A DNA stretch of 64,000 nucleotides from Nocardia yamanashiensis NBRC 100130 (GTDB taxonomy: Bacteria; Actinomycetota; Actinomycetes; Mycobacteriales; Mycobacteriaceae), in contig NZ_BDCD01000007.1 in assembly GCF_001613325.1 (NCBI RefSeq), forward strand, positions 186,001 to 250,000, read 5' to 3'. Position numbers and translations under genes: made by a program. Below the pieces are notes generated by a model that worked only from the letters and a program-made list of their open reading frames with translations, was not told where the DNA came from and did not search any database. Positions 8,786 to 17,148 of this stretch are shown piece by piece; the stretch's first letter is position 1, and each line of letters starts with the position of its first letter.

Positions 8786-9564
8786 AGGTCGTACTCTTCT
8801 GCGGCGGCTACGGCATGCGCATGCGCAACGGCACCGAGGACATGATCCCCAAGCCCATGCAGATGGTGGGCCCGCGCCCGCTCATCTGGCACGTCATGCG
8901 CTACTACGCCCATTTCGGCCACAAGGACTTCATCCTGTGCCTGGGCTACGGCGCGGCGCACATCAAGAACTTCTTCCTCACCTATCAGGAGTCGGTGTCC
9001 AACGACTTCGTGATCCGCGACGGCAAGGTCGAACTGCTGCAATCCGATATCAGCGACTGGACCATCACCTTCGTCGACACCGGCGTGGAATCCCCGATCG
9101 GGGAACGCCTGCGCCGGGTGCGCGGGCACCTCGAGGGCGAACGGTACTTCCTGGCCAATTACGCCGATGTGCTCACCGACGCCCCGCTCGACGAGATGAT
9201 CTCGCGGTTCCGCGATTCCGGGGCCGCGGCCTCGATGATGATCGTGCCGCCGCAGTCCTCCTTCCACTGCGTGGACGTGAACTCGGCCGGTGAGGTCAAG
9301 AACATCACCCCGGTCTCGCAACTGCCGATCTGGGAGAACGGCGGCTATTTCGTGCTCACCCCGGAGGTGTTCGAGCATCTGCCGGCGGGTGGCGATCTGG
9401 TGGAGGACGCCTGCGGGGCGCTCGCGGCGCAGGGCCGGCTGTACGGCTATCAGCACCACGGGTTCTGGAAGCCGGCCGACACCTTCAAGGAGCGCGCCGA
9501 ACTCGACACCGGCTATCAGCAGGGCGATCGCCCGTGGATGGTGTGGGAGACAGCCGACGCATGA
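8782..9564 (+). CDS. Sugar-phosphate nucleotidyltransferase, glucose-1-phosphate cytidylyltransferase-like
   Basis: The product has 260 residues with a GTG start overlapping the upstream stop. The N-terminus FCGGYGMRMRNG followed by IPKPMQMVG is the nucleotide-binding loop and Lys-Pro-Met signature of NTP-transferases. LIWHVMRYYAHFGHKDFILCLGY closely follows the pattern of RfbF, which makes CDP-glucose. ENGGYFVLTPEVFEHL and GFWKPADTFKE complete the fold. The usual partners of RfbF (CDP-glucose 4,6-dehydratase and the later enzymes) are absent here, so the nucleotide and the sugar are open questions. The NTase family assignment is firm; the CDP-glucose assignment is moderate. Confidence 0.85.
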   Translation: MKVVLFCGGYGMRMRNGTEDMIPKPMQMVGPRPLIWHVMRYYAHFGHKDFILCLGYGAAHIKNFFLTYQESVSNDFVIRDGKVELLQSDISDWTITFVDTGVESPIGERLRRVRGHLEGERYFLANYADVLTDAPLDEMISRFRDSGAAASMMIVPPQSSFHCVDVNSAGEVKNITPVSQLPIWENGGYFVLTPEVFEHLPAGGDLVEDACGALAAQGRLYGYQHHGFWKPADTFKERAELDTGYQQGDRPWMVWETADA

Positions 9565-10211
9565 TCCGACTCGATACCGGCGGGGTCCGCGAGCTCGCGC
9601 TGCTGGGCGCGCACTGCGACGACCTCGCCATCGGCCTGGGCGGCACGCTGCTGGCATTGTCGAATGCCGTTCCGGGACTGCGCATCCGGGCGCTGGTGCT
9701 GTCCGGCGCGGGCACCGAGCGCGCGTTCGAGGAGCAGGCCGCGCTGGCGGCCTTCTGCCCCGGAGCCGATCTCGATCTGCGCATCCTGGATGTGCCGGAC
9801 GGCTACGCGCCCGCGCACTGGGAACGGGTCAAGGACGCGGTCGGGGCGCTGCGGCGCGGATCGCACGCCCAGGTGGTGTTCGCGCCGCAACGCCATGACG
9901 CGCATCAGGACCATCGGCTGCTGGCCGAGCTGACGCCGACCGAGTTCCGCGATCACCTGGTGCTGGGCTACGAGATCCTCAAGTGGGAGAACGACACCCC
10001 GCAGCCCACCGTGTTCCATCCGCTGCCCGCCGCGCTGGCCGAGGCGAAGGCCGCGCTGCTGCTGAAACACTATCCCTCGCAACGCAATCGGGACTGGTTC
10101 GACGAGCAGTCCTTCCTGGCCCTGTCCCGGCTGCGCGGAGTGCAGTGCCGCGCCCCGCACGCCGAGGCCTTCCTGCTGGACAAGGCCACCATCACTTTCG
10201 GAGGTGCGTGA
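9561..10211 (+). CDS. PIG-L/LmbE family N-deacetylase
   Basis: The product has 216 residues. The ATG overlaps the upstream stop as ATGA. Metal-ligand motif AHCDD at residues 17-21 corresponds to the family's AHPDD, with Cys replacing Pro. The second half of the site is RHDAHQDH at about 111-118. Family members are zinc hydrolases that remove acetyl groups from N-acetylated sugars (GlcNAc-PI, mycothiol precursor, antibiotic sugars). Between an NTase and an epimerase it probably deacetylates a nucleotide-linked or lipid-linked amino sugar. No signal peptide is present, so action is cytosolic. Confidence 0.85.
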   Translation: MIRLDTGGVRELALLGAHCDDLAIGLGGTLLALSNAVPGLRIRALVLSGAGTERAFEEQAALAAFCPGADLDLRILDVPDGYAPAHWERVKDAVGALRRGSHAQVVFAPQRHDAHQDHRLLAELTPTEFRDHLVLGYEILKWENDTPQPTVFHPLPAALAEAKAALLLKHYPSQRNRDWFDEQSFLALSRLRGVQCRAPHAEAFLLDKATITFGGA

Positions 10212-10213
10212 TC

Positions 10214-11242
10214 ATGCATGTGCTCGTCACCGGACATCAGGGTTATCTGGGCACCGTCATGGTGCCGGTGCTGGAGGCGGCCGGTCACCGGGTGACCGGT
10301 TTGGACAGCGGCTTCTTCGCCGAATGCGTACTGGGCGAGGCGCCGCCCGCCCCGCCGGCGCTGAGCGTGGATCTGCGCGAGGTGACGGCCGAGCAGCTGG
10401 CCGGCTTCGACGCGGTGGTGCATCTGGCGGCGCTGTCGAACGATCCGCTGGGCGCGCTGGCCCCGCGGATCACCTACGACATCAATCATCACGCCTCGGT
10501 GCGGCTGGCCCGCCTCGCCAAGGAGGCGGGGGTGCGCCGATTCCTCTACGCCTCCACCTGTTCGGTGTACGGCGCGGCCGGGGACGGCCTGGTCACCGAG
10601 GACGCCCCGCTGCGGCCGCTCACCCCGTACGCGGAATCCAAGGTGCGCGTCGAGGACGATGTGGCCGCGCTCGCCGACTCCGGGTTCGTGCCGGTATTCC
10701 TGCGCAATGCCACCGCTTTCGGCTTCTCGCCGCGCCTGCGCGCCGATATCGTGCTCAACAATCTGGTCGGGTACGCGGTGCTCACCGGCGAGGTGAAGGT
10801 GCTCTCCGACGGCACCCCGTGGCGGCCGCTGGTGCACGCGCAGGACATCGCGCGCGCTTTCGCGGTCTGCCTGGACGCGCCCGCCGAGCTGATCTCCTGC
10901 CGGGCCTACAACGTCGGCACCGAGACCAACAATCTCACCGTGGCCGAGATCGCGCGCGCGGTGGTGAACGCGGTGCCGGATTCGACGCTGGTGATCACCG
11001 GGGAGAGCGGGGCCGACCCGCGTTCCTACCGGGTCGATTTCGCCCGCGCCCGAGCGGAATTGGGGTTCGAGGCCGCTTGGACCATCCCCGCCGGGGCGGC
11101 CGAGCTGTATCGCGAGTACACCGCGCGCGGCCTCACCGCCGACGGCTTCTTCCAGCGCTTCACCCGGCTGGCCCACCTGAAGTCGCTGCAGGAATCCGGG
11201 GTGCTCGACGACGAGCTGCGCCGGATCAGGATCGAGGCTTGA
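10214..11242 (+). CDS. NAD-dependent epimerase/dehydratase (extended SDR)
   Basis: The product has 342 residues. GGAGG nine bases upstream favours the ATG at 10214 over the GTG at 10208 that overlaps the previous stop. TGHQGYLG (residues 6-13) is the NAD-binding loop, with STCSVYG and Y139-AES-K143 as the catalytic pair. VVHLAALSNDPLG and NVGTETNNLTV resemble UDP-glucose 4-epimerases and 4-ketoreductases of deoxysugar pathways. The reaction could be epimerisation, 4-keto reduction or dehydration; the sequence does not decide. The C-terminal end converges with the RmlC-like gene and overlaps it by 17 bases. Confidence 0.85.
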   Translation: MHVLVTGHQGYLGTVMVPVLEAAGHRVTGLDSGFFAECVLGEAPPAPPALSVDLREVTAEQLAGFDAVVHLAALSNDPLGALAPRITYDINHHASVRLARLAKEAGVRRFLYASTCSVYGAAGDGLVTEDAPLRPLTPYAESKVRVEDDVAALADSGFVPVFLRNATAFGFSPRLRADIVLNNLVGYAVLTGEVKVLSDGTPWRPLVHAQDIARAFAVCLDAPAELISCRAYNVGTETNNLTVAEIARAVVNAVPDSTLVITGESGADPRSYRVDFARARAELGFEAAWTIPAGAAELYREYTARGLTADGFFQRFTRLAHLKSLQESGVLDDELRRIRIEA

Positions 11243-11798
11243 GGTGCCCCAGCGCGGCCAGCAGCTGCCGCCACGAACCCGCCCCCGCATCACGATCGGA
11301 GACCACGGTCACCGGTTGCGGCCAGGCGATGGCCAGGTCCGGATCGTCGTAGGCGACGCCCAGGTCCTCGGTCGCGTCGTGCGGGCGGTCGATGCGGTAG
11401 CAGACATCGGCGACCGGGCTCAGCGCCTGGAAGCCGTGCAGGAACCCGGGCGGCACGTACAGGTGCCGGAAGTCGTTGTCGTCCAGCAGGAATGCCCGCT
11501 GCTGCCCGAAGGTGGGCGAGGCGGGGCGGATATCGACGAGCACGTCGTGCACCGCGCCGTGCGCGCACCGCACCAGCTTGGCCTCGCCGCGCCCGGAGCG
11601 GCCGTGCATGCCGCGCACCACGCCCCGATAGGAGCGGGACTGCGAATCCTGCACGAACCCCGCCGACAGTCCGGGTTTGCCGAAGTGGTCGTCGAATTCG
11701 GTGGCGTCGAAGGTGCGGGTGAACAGGCCCCGGCCGTCACGGAACGGTTCCGGGGTCAGCACCAGTACGTCGGCCAGCTCGGTGGTTTCGATGCGCAC
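11226..11798 (-). CDS. RmlC-like nucleotide-4-keto-sugar 3,5-epimerase
   Basis: The product has 190 residues. The frame is open upstream, but the divergent gene begins at 11813 and the GTG at 11798 (VRIETTELADVL) gives the usual N-terminus. RmlC fingerprints are RDGRGLFTRTFD, YRGVVRGMHGR, HDVLVDIRPASPTFGQ and LYVPPGFLHGFQALS, including the base His in MHG. The canonical MH-Q-P substrate-loop residues are changed to HGRSGRGEAK, so specificity may differ from dTDP-4-keto-rhamnose synthesis. It is the only minus-strand gene in this module, with only 14 bases to the next start, so the two promoters must lie inside neighbouring coding sequence. Confidence 0.82.
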   Translation of the reverse strand: MRIETTELADVLVLTPEPFRDGRGLFTRTFDATEFDDHFGKPGLSAGFVQDSQSRSYRGVVRGMHGRSGRGEAKLVRCAHGAVHDVLVDIRPASPTFGQQRAFLLDDNDFRHLYVPPGFLHGFQALSPVADVCYRIDRPHDATEDLGVAYDDPDLAIAWPQPVTVVSDRDAGAGSWRQLLAALGHLKPRS

Positions 11799-11812
11799 GA
11801 GGTCATGGTGCC

Positions 11813-12901
11813 ATGAGTATCGCACCGGCGCGGGGATGTCGAGGATGTGGTTCCGGATCGCTGATCCGGGTGCTGGATCTCGGGAAAATGCCTGCCGCAG
11901 ACGACTTTCCGGCATCGGGACCGGTCCGTCCGGGCGGGGACGCGGCCCATCCGCTCGCCATGGACCTATGCCTGGACTGCGGGCTCGCGCAGCTGGCCGA
12001 GGACGACACCGTCACGGCCGAACCACGCGGGGTGGAACCGCAGGCGCTGCGCGATCAGGCGGCGGACGCGCTCGCGCGGGTGGCCGCGGACGGCTGGCTG
12101 TCCGGGCGCACGGTGCGGGAATTCGGTTCGCCGCACGGCGGCAGCTGGCTACCCCTGCTGGCCGCACGCGGTTTCACCGAGACCGTCGAACCGGCCGACG
12201 TGGTCATCGACTGCTTCGGCATCATGCACGAACCCGATCAACGCGCCGCCTTCGCGGCCCGGGCCGCGGCCACCGCACCCGGCGGGGTACTGCTGCTGCA
12301 GTTCCATTCCCTGCATGCCATCCTCGCCCAGGGCCAATGGAATGCGCTGCGGCACGGGCATTTCGCCTACTACTCCCTCACCGCCCTGATCCGGCTCGTC
12401 ACGGCCGCCGGGATGAGCGTGGCCACGGCCTGGGAATTCGACCTCTACGGCGGCACCGTCCTGATCGCCGCCGTCCATCCGCCGATGGCCGCCGACGCCG
12501 CGGTCGAGCGCATTCTCGCCGCGGAATCGGCTGCGACGGAACCGGATTCGGTGCGCGTCCTGCAACAGGAGGCCGACCGCCAGGCGCACGCGCTGCGCAC
12601 CTGGCTGGAAGCGGAGGCCGCGGCCGGACGCCGGGTGTACGCCTACGGCGCGGCCTCGCGCGCGGTCGCGCTGTTCCATCTCGCCGGCGCGCACCGCGGC
12701 CTGCTGACGGGGGTGGCCGACGCCTCCCCCGCCAAGCACGGCCGCCGCATGCCCGGCACCGACATACCCATCATCGATCCGGCGGAACTGCTTGCCGCGC
12801 AACCGGATCGGGTGCTGCTGACCCTGCCGGACCTCCTCCCGGAGGTCGAACGCAGTCTGCCGGAGCTGCAGGGGAAGTGGGTGATCGACACAGTCGTGTG
12901 A
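11813..12901 (+). CDS. Second, degenerate C-methyltransferase-like protein
   Basis: The product has 362 residues. The GAGGT at 11799-11803 supports the ATG. It has the same architecture as the protein at 7553: an N-terminal zinc site (CRGCG, CLDCG), a middle Rossmann region and a C-terminal domain (VYAYGAASRAVALFHLAG, VADASPAKHGRRMPGTDIPI). The SAM loop is altered to REFGSPHGGSWLP instead of VEVASNDGYLL. The HEHF-type catalytic motif is replaced by RHGHFAYYS. It may bind a different cofactor, act as a partner subunit, or be a diverged but active enzyme. It reads as a paralogue of the first methyltransferase and flanks the other side of the sugar module. Confidence 0.72.
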   Translation: MSIAPARGCRGCGSGSLIRVLDLGKMPAADDFPASGPVRPGGDAAHPLAMDLCLDCGLAQLAEDDTVTAEPRGVEPQALRDQAADALARVAADGWLSGRTVREFGSPHGGSWLPLLAARGFTETVEPADVVIDCFGIMHEPDQRAAFAARAAATAPGGVLLLQFHSLHAILAQGQWNALRHGHFAYYSLTALIRLVTAAGMSVATAWEFDLYGGTVLIAAVHPPMAADAAVERILAAESAATEPDSVRVLQQEADRQAHALRTWLEAEAAAGRRVYAYGAASRAVALFHLAGAHRGLLTGVADASPAKHGRRMPGTDIPIIDPAELLAAQPDRVLLTLPDLLPEVERSLPELQGKWVIDTVV

Positions 12902-12996
12902 AGTACGGGATGCCGAACATCCCGGTGATAGTGGGCAAATTCTCTACCCGCGTACTCATTACGCGCCGCAGCACCTGATGAGGGAATGGGGAAATC

Positions 12997-13623
12997 ATGA
13001 ACAGTTCGACCTCGCGCGCCACCGTGCGCACCGCGGCCGTCGCCGCCGCGCTGACCTTGGGCCTGGCCCTGAGCACCAGCATGTCGGCGGCCGCGATCGA
13101 CAGCAGCAATTCGATCGTGGACCGGCAGAATCGCACGGTCGAGGCCATCCAATCCGATACCAAGATAAGTTTCGTCGCGCCGCTGGACGGCAATCCGCTG
13201 ACCCGGGAGTGGTTCCACGACGGCCGGGCCTCTTTCAAGATCTCGGGCGCCAAGGCCGAGGACTGGTCCGGGAAGATCACCATGGGCTACCAGGTCGGCT
13301 ACCCGGCCACCCTGGACGGCAAGATCCGCTTCCAGTGGTGGAGTCCGAGCATCGGCGTGGAAGTCGGCGAAGATCCGAAAATCACCCTCGGCAGCCTGAT
13401 TCCGCAGCTCGGGCTGGAGATCGCGGTGGGCTTCGGACCCGGCATCCAGACCATCGAGGCGGCCGGCGCGTCGATCTCGGGGGTGGACGGCTACATCCAG
13501 ATGTCGGGCTTCCACGGCACGGTCACCGGTGTACTCGGGCAGGTCACCATCCGGCCGTGGGTCAGCATCGTCACCGGCAACGGCGACACCGTCGTCACCT
13601 ACGGTCCGCTCTGGACCAATTGA
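12997..13623 (+). CDS. MspA-family outer-membrane (mycomembrane) porin
   Basis: The product has 208 residues. A signal peptide covers about residues 1-33 (RTAAVAAALTLGLALS, cleavage near SAAA-ID). The mature part is about 175 residues, close to MspA's 184. Blocks such as REWFHDGRASFKISG, GYQVGYPATLDGKIRF and PGIQTIEAAGASISGVDGYIQMSGFHGTV fit the family, which forms octameric goblet channels for small hydrophilic solutes. GGGGAAAT precedes the ATG. The gene sits among glycan genes but has its own strong terminator (13639-13672), so it may be an independent transcription unit. Confidence 0.9.
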   Translation: MNSSTSRATVRTAAVAAALTLGLALSTSMSAAAIDSSNSIVDRQNRTVEAIQSDTKISFVAPLDGNPLTREWFHDGRASFKISGAKAEDWSGKITMGYQVGYPATLDGKIRFQWWSPSIGVEVGEDPKITLGSLIPQLGLEIAVGFGPGIQTIEAAGASISGVDGYIQMSGFHGTVTGVLGQVTIRPWVSIVTGNGDTVVTYGPLWTN

Positions 13624-13638
13624 CCCCGGGCGAAAAGC

Positions 13639-13672
13639 ACGGCGGTCCGGCCATTTCCGGCCGGGCCGCCGT
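13639..13672. terminator. Bidirectional hairpin terminator between porin and GT2 genes
   Basis: Arms of 14 bases (13639-13652 and 13659-13672) pair with one G-T wobble around the loop ATTTCC. They are GC-rich, are followed by TTT, and lie between convergent stops at 13623 and 13694. Confidence 0.75.
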
Positions 13673-13693
13673 TTCACTGTCCGGCTGCGATGC

Positions 13694-14533
13694 TCAGTGC
13701 AACAGTTCGGGACGGCGCAACGCGGTGGCCGTGGCGCGCACCCGCACCCGGTCCGCGGCCGCCCGCGCCAGCCGCATATCCCCCGCCAGCACCGCGCTCT
13801 TGCCGACCAGTTGCGGATACTCCGAACCCAGCCGGTGATGGAAGCGCAGCATCTCGGTCAGCTTGCTGACGGTCGAGGTGTTGCTGCACAGGTTGAAACT
13901 CGAATTGCGCCAGGCGGCAAGGATATCGGGGAGGCCGTAGAACAATCCGAAGGCGCTGACCCGGGCGAACAGATCCACGTCCATGGGGAACACCAGGTCC
14001 CCGCGGAACCCGCCGACGCGGTCGAAATCGGCGCGGCGGAAGACGGCGGCGGCGGTGGGCCCGAAGTCGGCGGGACCGCGCCGCACGATGACGCGCATGA
14101 GGGTGCGGGCATCGCGCGGGCCGAGCAGGTCCGGCAGGCCGAGATCGGTTTCCTCGACCGCGCCGGTCTCGTCGATGACCTGGAATTTCGACGAGCAGAT
14201 GGCGACGCCGTTGTCGCCCATCACCTCCAGCTGTTTGGCCAGGGCGCCCGGCAGCAGGATGTCGTCGGCGCACACCACCTTCACCAGGCGGCCGGTGGCG
14301 TGCCAGACCACCTTGTTCCAGTTCTCGCCGATCGGCAGCGTCTCCTCGTTGCGGAAGACCTTGACCCGGGGATCGCCGAAGGATCTGGCGATGGCGCCGG
14401 TGTCGTCGACGCTGGCATTGTCCAGCACCACGACCTCGCAGTCGGTGTCCTGGTCCAGGATCGAGCGCATGGTGGTAGCCAGGGTGCGCCCGGAGTTGTA
14501 GGCCGGGACGCATACCGACAGTACTGTCATCAT
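13694..14533 (-). CDS. Family 2 glycosyltransferase
   Basis: The product has 279 residues. Its first ATG overlaps the upstream stop (14530-14533), with AGGGGG just before it. The GT-A nucleotide-binding start is LSVCVPAYNSGRTLATTMRSIL, followed by VVLDNASVDDTG. KVVCADDILLPGAL supplies the DxD-type metal site near residue 88. FRRADFDRVGGFRGDLVFPMDVDLFARV is the acceptor-side block. It has no membrane helix, so it probably works at the inner face of the membrane with nucleotide-sugar donors. It is coupled to the pyruvyltransferase gene upstream. Confidence 0.88.
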   Translation of the reverse strand: MMTVLSVCVPAYNSGRTLATTMRSILDQDTDCEVVVLDNASVDDTGAIARSFGDPRVKVFRNEETLPIGENWNKVVWHATGRLVKVVCADDILLPGALAKQLEVMGDNGVAICSSKFQVIDETGAVEETDLGLPDLLGPRDARTLMRVIVRRGPADFGPTAAAVFRRADFDRVGGFRGDLVFPMDVDLFARVSAFGLFYGLPDILAAWRNSSFNLCSNTSTVSKLTEMLRFHHRLGSEYPQLVGKSAVLAGDMRLARAAADRVRVRATATALRRPELLH

Positions 14534-15918
14534 TCCCCCTGAGCTGGTACGACGGTGTCGGCGGGCCGGTCTCCTTCCCGTCCGCCCACGAGCCGGAATA
14601 CCCGATCCAGGCCCGCGCGACCGGCATCGATCTGCTCAACCGCCTTCTGCTGCAGCGTATCCCGCAGTTCCGGCGCCGACTCCCACAATTCCCGAACGGC
14701 ATGTGTCAGTTCGGTGTCGAGGTCGCCGGTCGCCAGCGGCACCACCCGCAATCCGGCGCCGAACATATCGGCCAATCCATTGAATTTGTCGTCGTAGTAC
14801 CGGGAGGCCGTTACAGCGACGGCCGGAATGCCCTGGGAGAGCGCGAAAACCGCCAGGTGGTAGGCGCTGGTGACGAGAATGCGGCAGCGCGAGACCTGCC
14901 GGGCGCAGTCCTGCGCGGAACCGGCCCGGCTCAGCACCGGCCGCACCTTGGGCGCGTGCGCCAGCAGCGGCAGCGTGAAACGCCGGTCCTCGTCGTCGTA
15001 TTCGGAGATGATGAGCGGGGCCAGATGGGTGTCGAGCGCGACGGCCTGCGCGCGCATCACCTCGCCCAGGGTGTCGCGGGCGGTGTCGCTGACCTTCGAA
15101 TAGTCCGAGATGCGCAGGCACAGGCCGAGATCGGTGCCGATCTCCGGGCGGCGCAGGCGATAGGAGAATTCGACGGCGTCGTCACCGGTGACCAGGACCC
15201 GGTCGGCGGCGACGCCGAGGTCGGCCAGCAGCTTGGGGCCCTGCAGTCCCTCGCGCAGGCCGATGTAGTCCACGCCCGGCAGCACTTCGGCGCAGCGGCG
15301 CAGCAGTTCCGGATCGGTCATGGGTCCCAGGCCCTGGCCCAGCATGACGTTCGGAATGCCTTGGCGCTGTGCGGCTTCCAGCAGGTTGAGGGTGCGGTGC
15401 GCCTGGTACAGGTCGACATCGGTCATGTAGCCGCCGCCCTGGGCGATGACCAGGTCCGCCTCCGGTAGCGCGGCCGGCACCGGCGGCAGCTCCGGAATGC
15501 CGCCGCTCGCCGGGGGTTCCGGCGGGGTGGCGCCGCGCAGCGCGCGCACCTGGTCGCGCAGCTGGTTGCGTACCCCGCGCAGGTGATGCTTGGGCACCTC
15601 GGTGGCCGCGCGCCAGTGCAGGGCGGCGGGTCCGGTCACCCGGGCACTGGCCTGCTGGTCCACCCAGCCCGCCAAACCGCTTCTGCCCCAATGGCCGCCG
15701 GCGGTGGCGAACAGCGGTTCGGCGTCCGGCAGCAGCGCCCGCATGACGAGCGGCTGATCGGTGAGCATGCCGACGCGCGCCCGGGGCCAGTGTTCGCGTA
15801 TTCGGTTCACGGTTATGACCATCATGGCCAGATCACCGCGATTTCGTAACCAGTACTCGCCGTTGTCGACCAGTACTCGGAATTCCCCGGCACTTTCCCC
15901 CGCGCCAGACTTCCCCAC
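14530..15918 (-). CDS. Polysaccharide pyruvyltransferase family protein
   Basis: The product has 462 residues from a GTG with GGAAGGA upstream. Family features: NGEYWLRNRGDLAMMVITVNRI at the N-terminus, IAQGGGYMTD and VMLGQGLGPMTDP in the middle, and ILVTSAYHLAVFALSQGIPAVAV near residue 370 with the conserved His. Such enzymes add ketal pyruvate to sugars of cell-wall polymers (CsaB, WcaK and related), giving negative charge. The central part has a proline-rich linker (GATPPEPPASGGIPELPPVP). Some members of this fold act on other substrates, so pyruvylation is likely but not certain. It forms a two-gene unit with the GT2. Confidence 0.82.
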   Translation of the reverse strand: MGKSGAGESAGEFRVLVDNGEYWLRNRGDLAMMVITVNRIREHWPRARVGMLTDQPLVMRALLPDAEPLFATAGGHWGRSGLAGWVDQQASARVTGPAALHWRAATEVPKHHLRGVRNQLRDQVRALRGATPPEPPASGGIPELPPVPAALPEADLVIAQGGGYMTDVDLYQAHRTLNLLEAAQRQGIPNVMLGQGLGPMTDPELLRRCAEVLPGVDYIGLREGLQGPKLLADLGVAADRVLVTGDDAVEFSYRLRRPEIGTDLGLCLRISDYSKVSDTARDTLGEVMRAQAVALDTHLAPLIISEYDDEDRRFTLPLLAHAPKVRPVLSRAGSAQDCARQVSRCRILVTSAYHLAVFALSQGIPAVAVTASRYYDDKFNGLADMFGAGLRVVPLATGDLDTELTHAVRELWESAPELRDTLQQKAVEQIDAGRAGLDRVFRLVGGREGDRPADTVVPAQGE

Positions 15919-15963
15919 CAGTGTTGTCCTTCCGGAGCCCGGCCCTGTTGTCCGCAGCGAATC

Positions 15964-17097
15964 TTACGCACAGAGCGCGGCATCCACCACCGCGTCCAGG
16001 TCGATATTCCGCGAACGCGCGGCCAGGATGTCGGGAATCTGGTTCATGCTCACCGTGACCGACCGGGTGGTGGTAGCGCCGCCGTAGACGAAGGTGCCGT
16101 GCATGGTGCCGCCGTGGCCCCAGGCGTCCAGGCCGCAGGAGGTGACCCAGTGGAAAAGGCCCAGGCCGAAGTCCTCCGAGCGGCGGAAATCGCCGCTCGG
16201 GACGGTGCGCTGCATGTCGGCGAGCTGGGCGGGCGCGACCACGCGACCGGCAAGCAGGGCGGCGAAGTACCGGTCCAGGTCCGCGCCGGTGGACACCATG
16301 GCGCCGTCGGGCAGGCCCCAGCCGGGGTCGATATCGGTGACATCGATTCGCTCGCCGCCGAATTCGTGGTAGGCGCGTGGATGGGGCTGGCGTATCACAT
16401 TTTCTACGGGATACAGCGGCCAGTACGTGCCGGTGAGTCCCAGTGGTACGAGAATCCTTGTGGTGACTTCAATACCGACCGGCATCCCTGTTACTTGGCG
16501 GACGAGTTCGCCCGCGATCAGATAATTCGTATTGGAATATGTCGATTTCTCGCCGGGCGTGAATTCCGAGTTCTTGGCCATGCCCAAGCCGATCAGGTCG
16601 CCGATCGGACGGGAGGCCTGCAAGCCCGCCACCGAGTTCAGATCCAGCTCGGTGAGGTAGTCGGGGATCCCGCTGGTGTGCTGCAGCAGATTCCGCACGG
16701 TGATCAGAGTGCCGTCGCCGCCGGGGGCGTGCACCACCCCGGGCAGGTAGTGCTCGATCGGGGCGTCGAGTTCGATGCGGCCCTCCCCCACCAGCTGCAG
16801 CACCACGGCGGCCACGAACGACTTGGTATTGCTGGCGATCCGGACCTGAGCGCGGTCGGGGAAGGCCGCGCCGTTGCCGAGATCGCCTACGCCGCTGTTG
16901 ATCTGGATCTCGGTATCGCCGTCCAGGAGGATCAGCTGCGCGCCGGGCACATCGCTGCCGGCGACGGTGTCGTCCAGGCCGATCTGCAGGCGCTGGGCCA
17001 GCGCCGAAGGCTGGGCGGTGGTGGCGGGAATGGAACCGGTCAGCACCGCGGCGGTGGCGGTGGCGAGGATCCCCAGGGTGAGGGCATGGCGACGCAC
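15964..17097 (-). CDS. Secreted serine hydrolase, beta-lactamase/DD-peptidase class C (S12)
   Basis: The product has 377 residues starting at a GTG. A signal peptide spans about residues 1-28 (ALTLGILATATAAVLTGS). Active-site motifs are all in place: S89-NTK (SxxK), Y187-SN (YxN) and WGHGGTMHG (HxG) near residue 335. The closest described relatives are D-alanyl-D-alanine carboxypeptidases of Streptomyces R61 type and related esterases. It would act outside the cytoplasmic membrane on peptidoglycan stems or ester substrates. It lies between the pyruvyltransferase and the Ser/Thr kinase on the same strand. Confidence 0.88.
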   Translation of the reverse strand: MRRHALTLGILATATAAVLTGSIPATTAQPSALAQRLQIGLDDTVAGSDVPGAQLILLDGDTEIQINSGVGDLGNGAAFPDRAQVRIASNTKSFVAAVVLQLVGEGRIELDAPIEHYLPGVVHAPGGDGTLITVRNLLQHTSGIPDYLTELDLNSVAGLQASRPIGDLIGLGMAKNSEFTPGEKSTYSNTNYLIAGELVRQVTGMPVGIEVTTRILVPLGLTGTYWPLYPVENVIRQPHPRAYHEFGGERIDVTDIDPGWGLPDGAMVSTGADLDRYFAALLAGRVVAPAQLADMQRTVPSGDFRRSEDFGLGLFHWVTSCGLDAWGHGGTMHGTFVYGGATTTRSVTVSMNQIPDILAARSRNIDLDAVVDAALCA

Positions 17098-17148
17098 CTG
17101 GGGCCATACGCGGCGTACCCGGTTCCGGTTCGACGGCTCCGGAACGGT

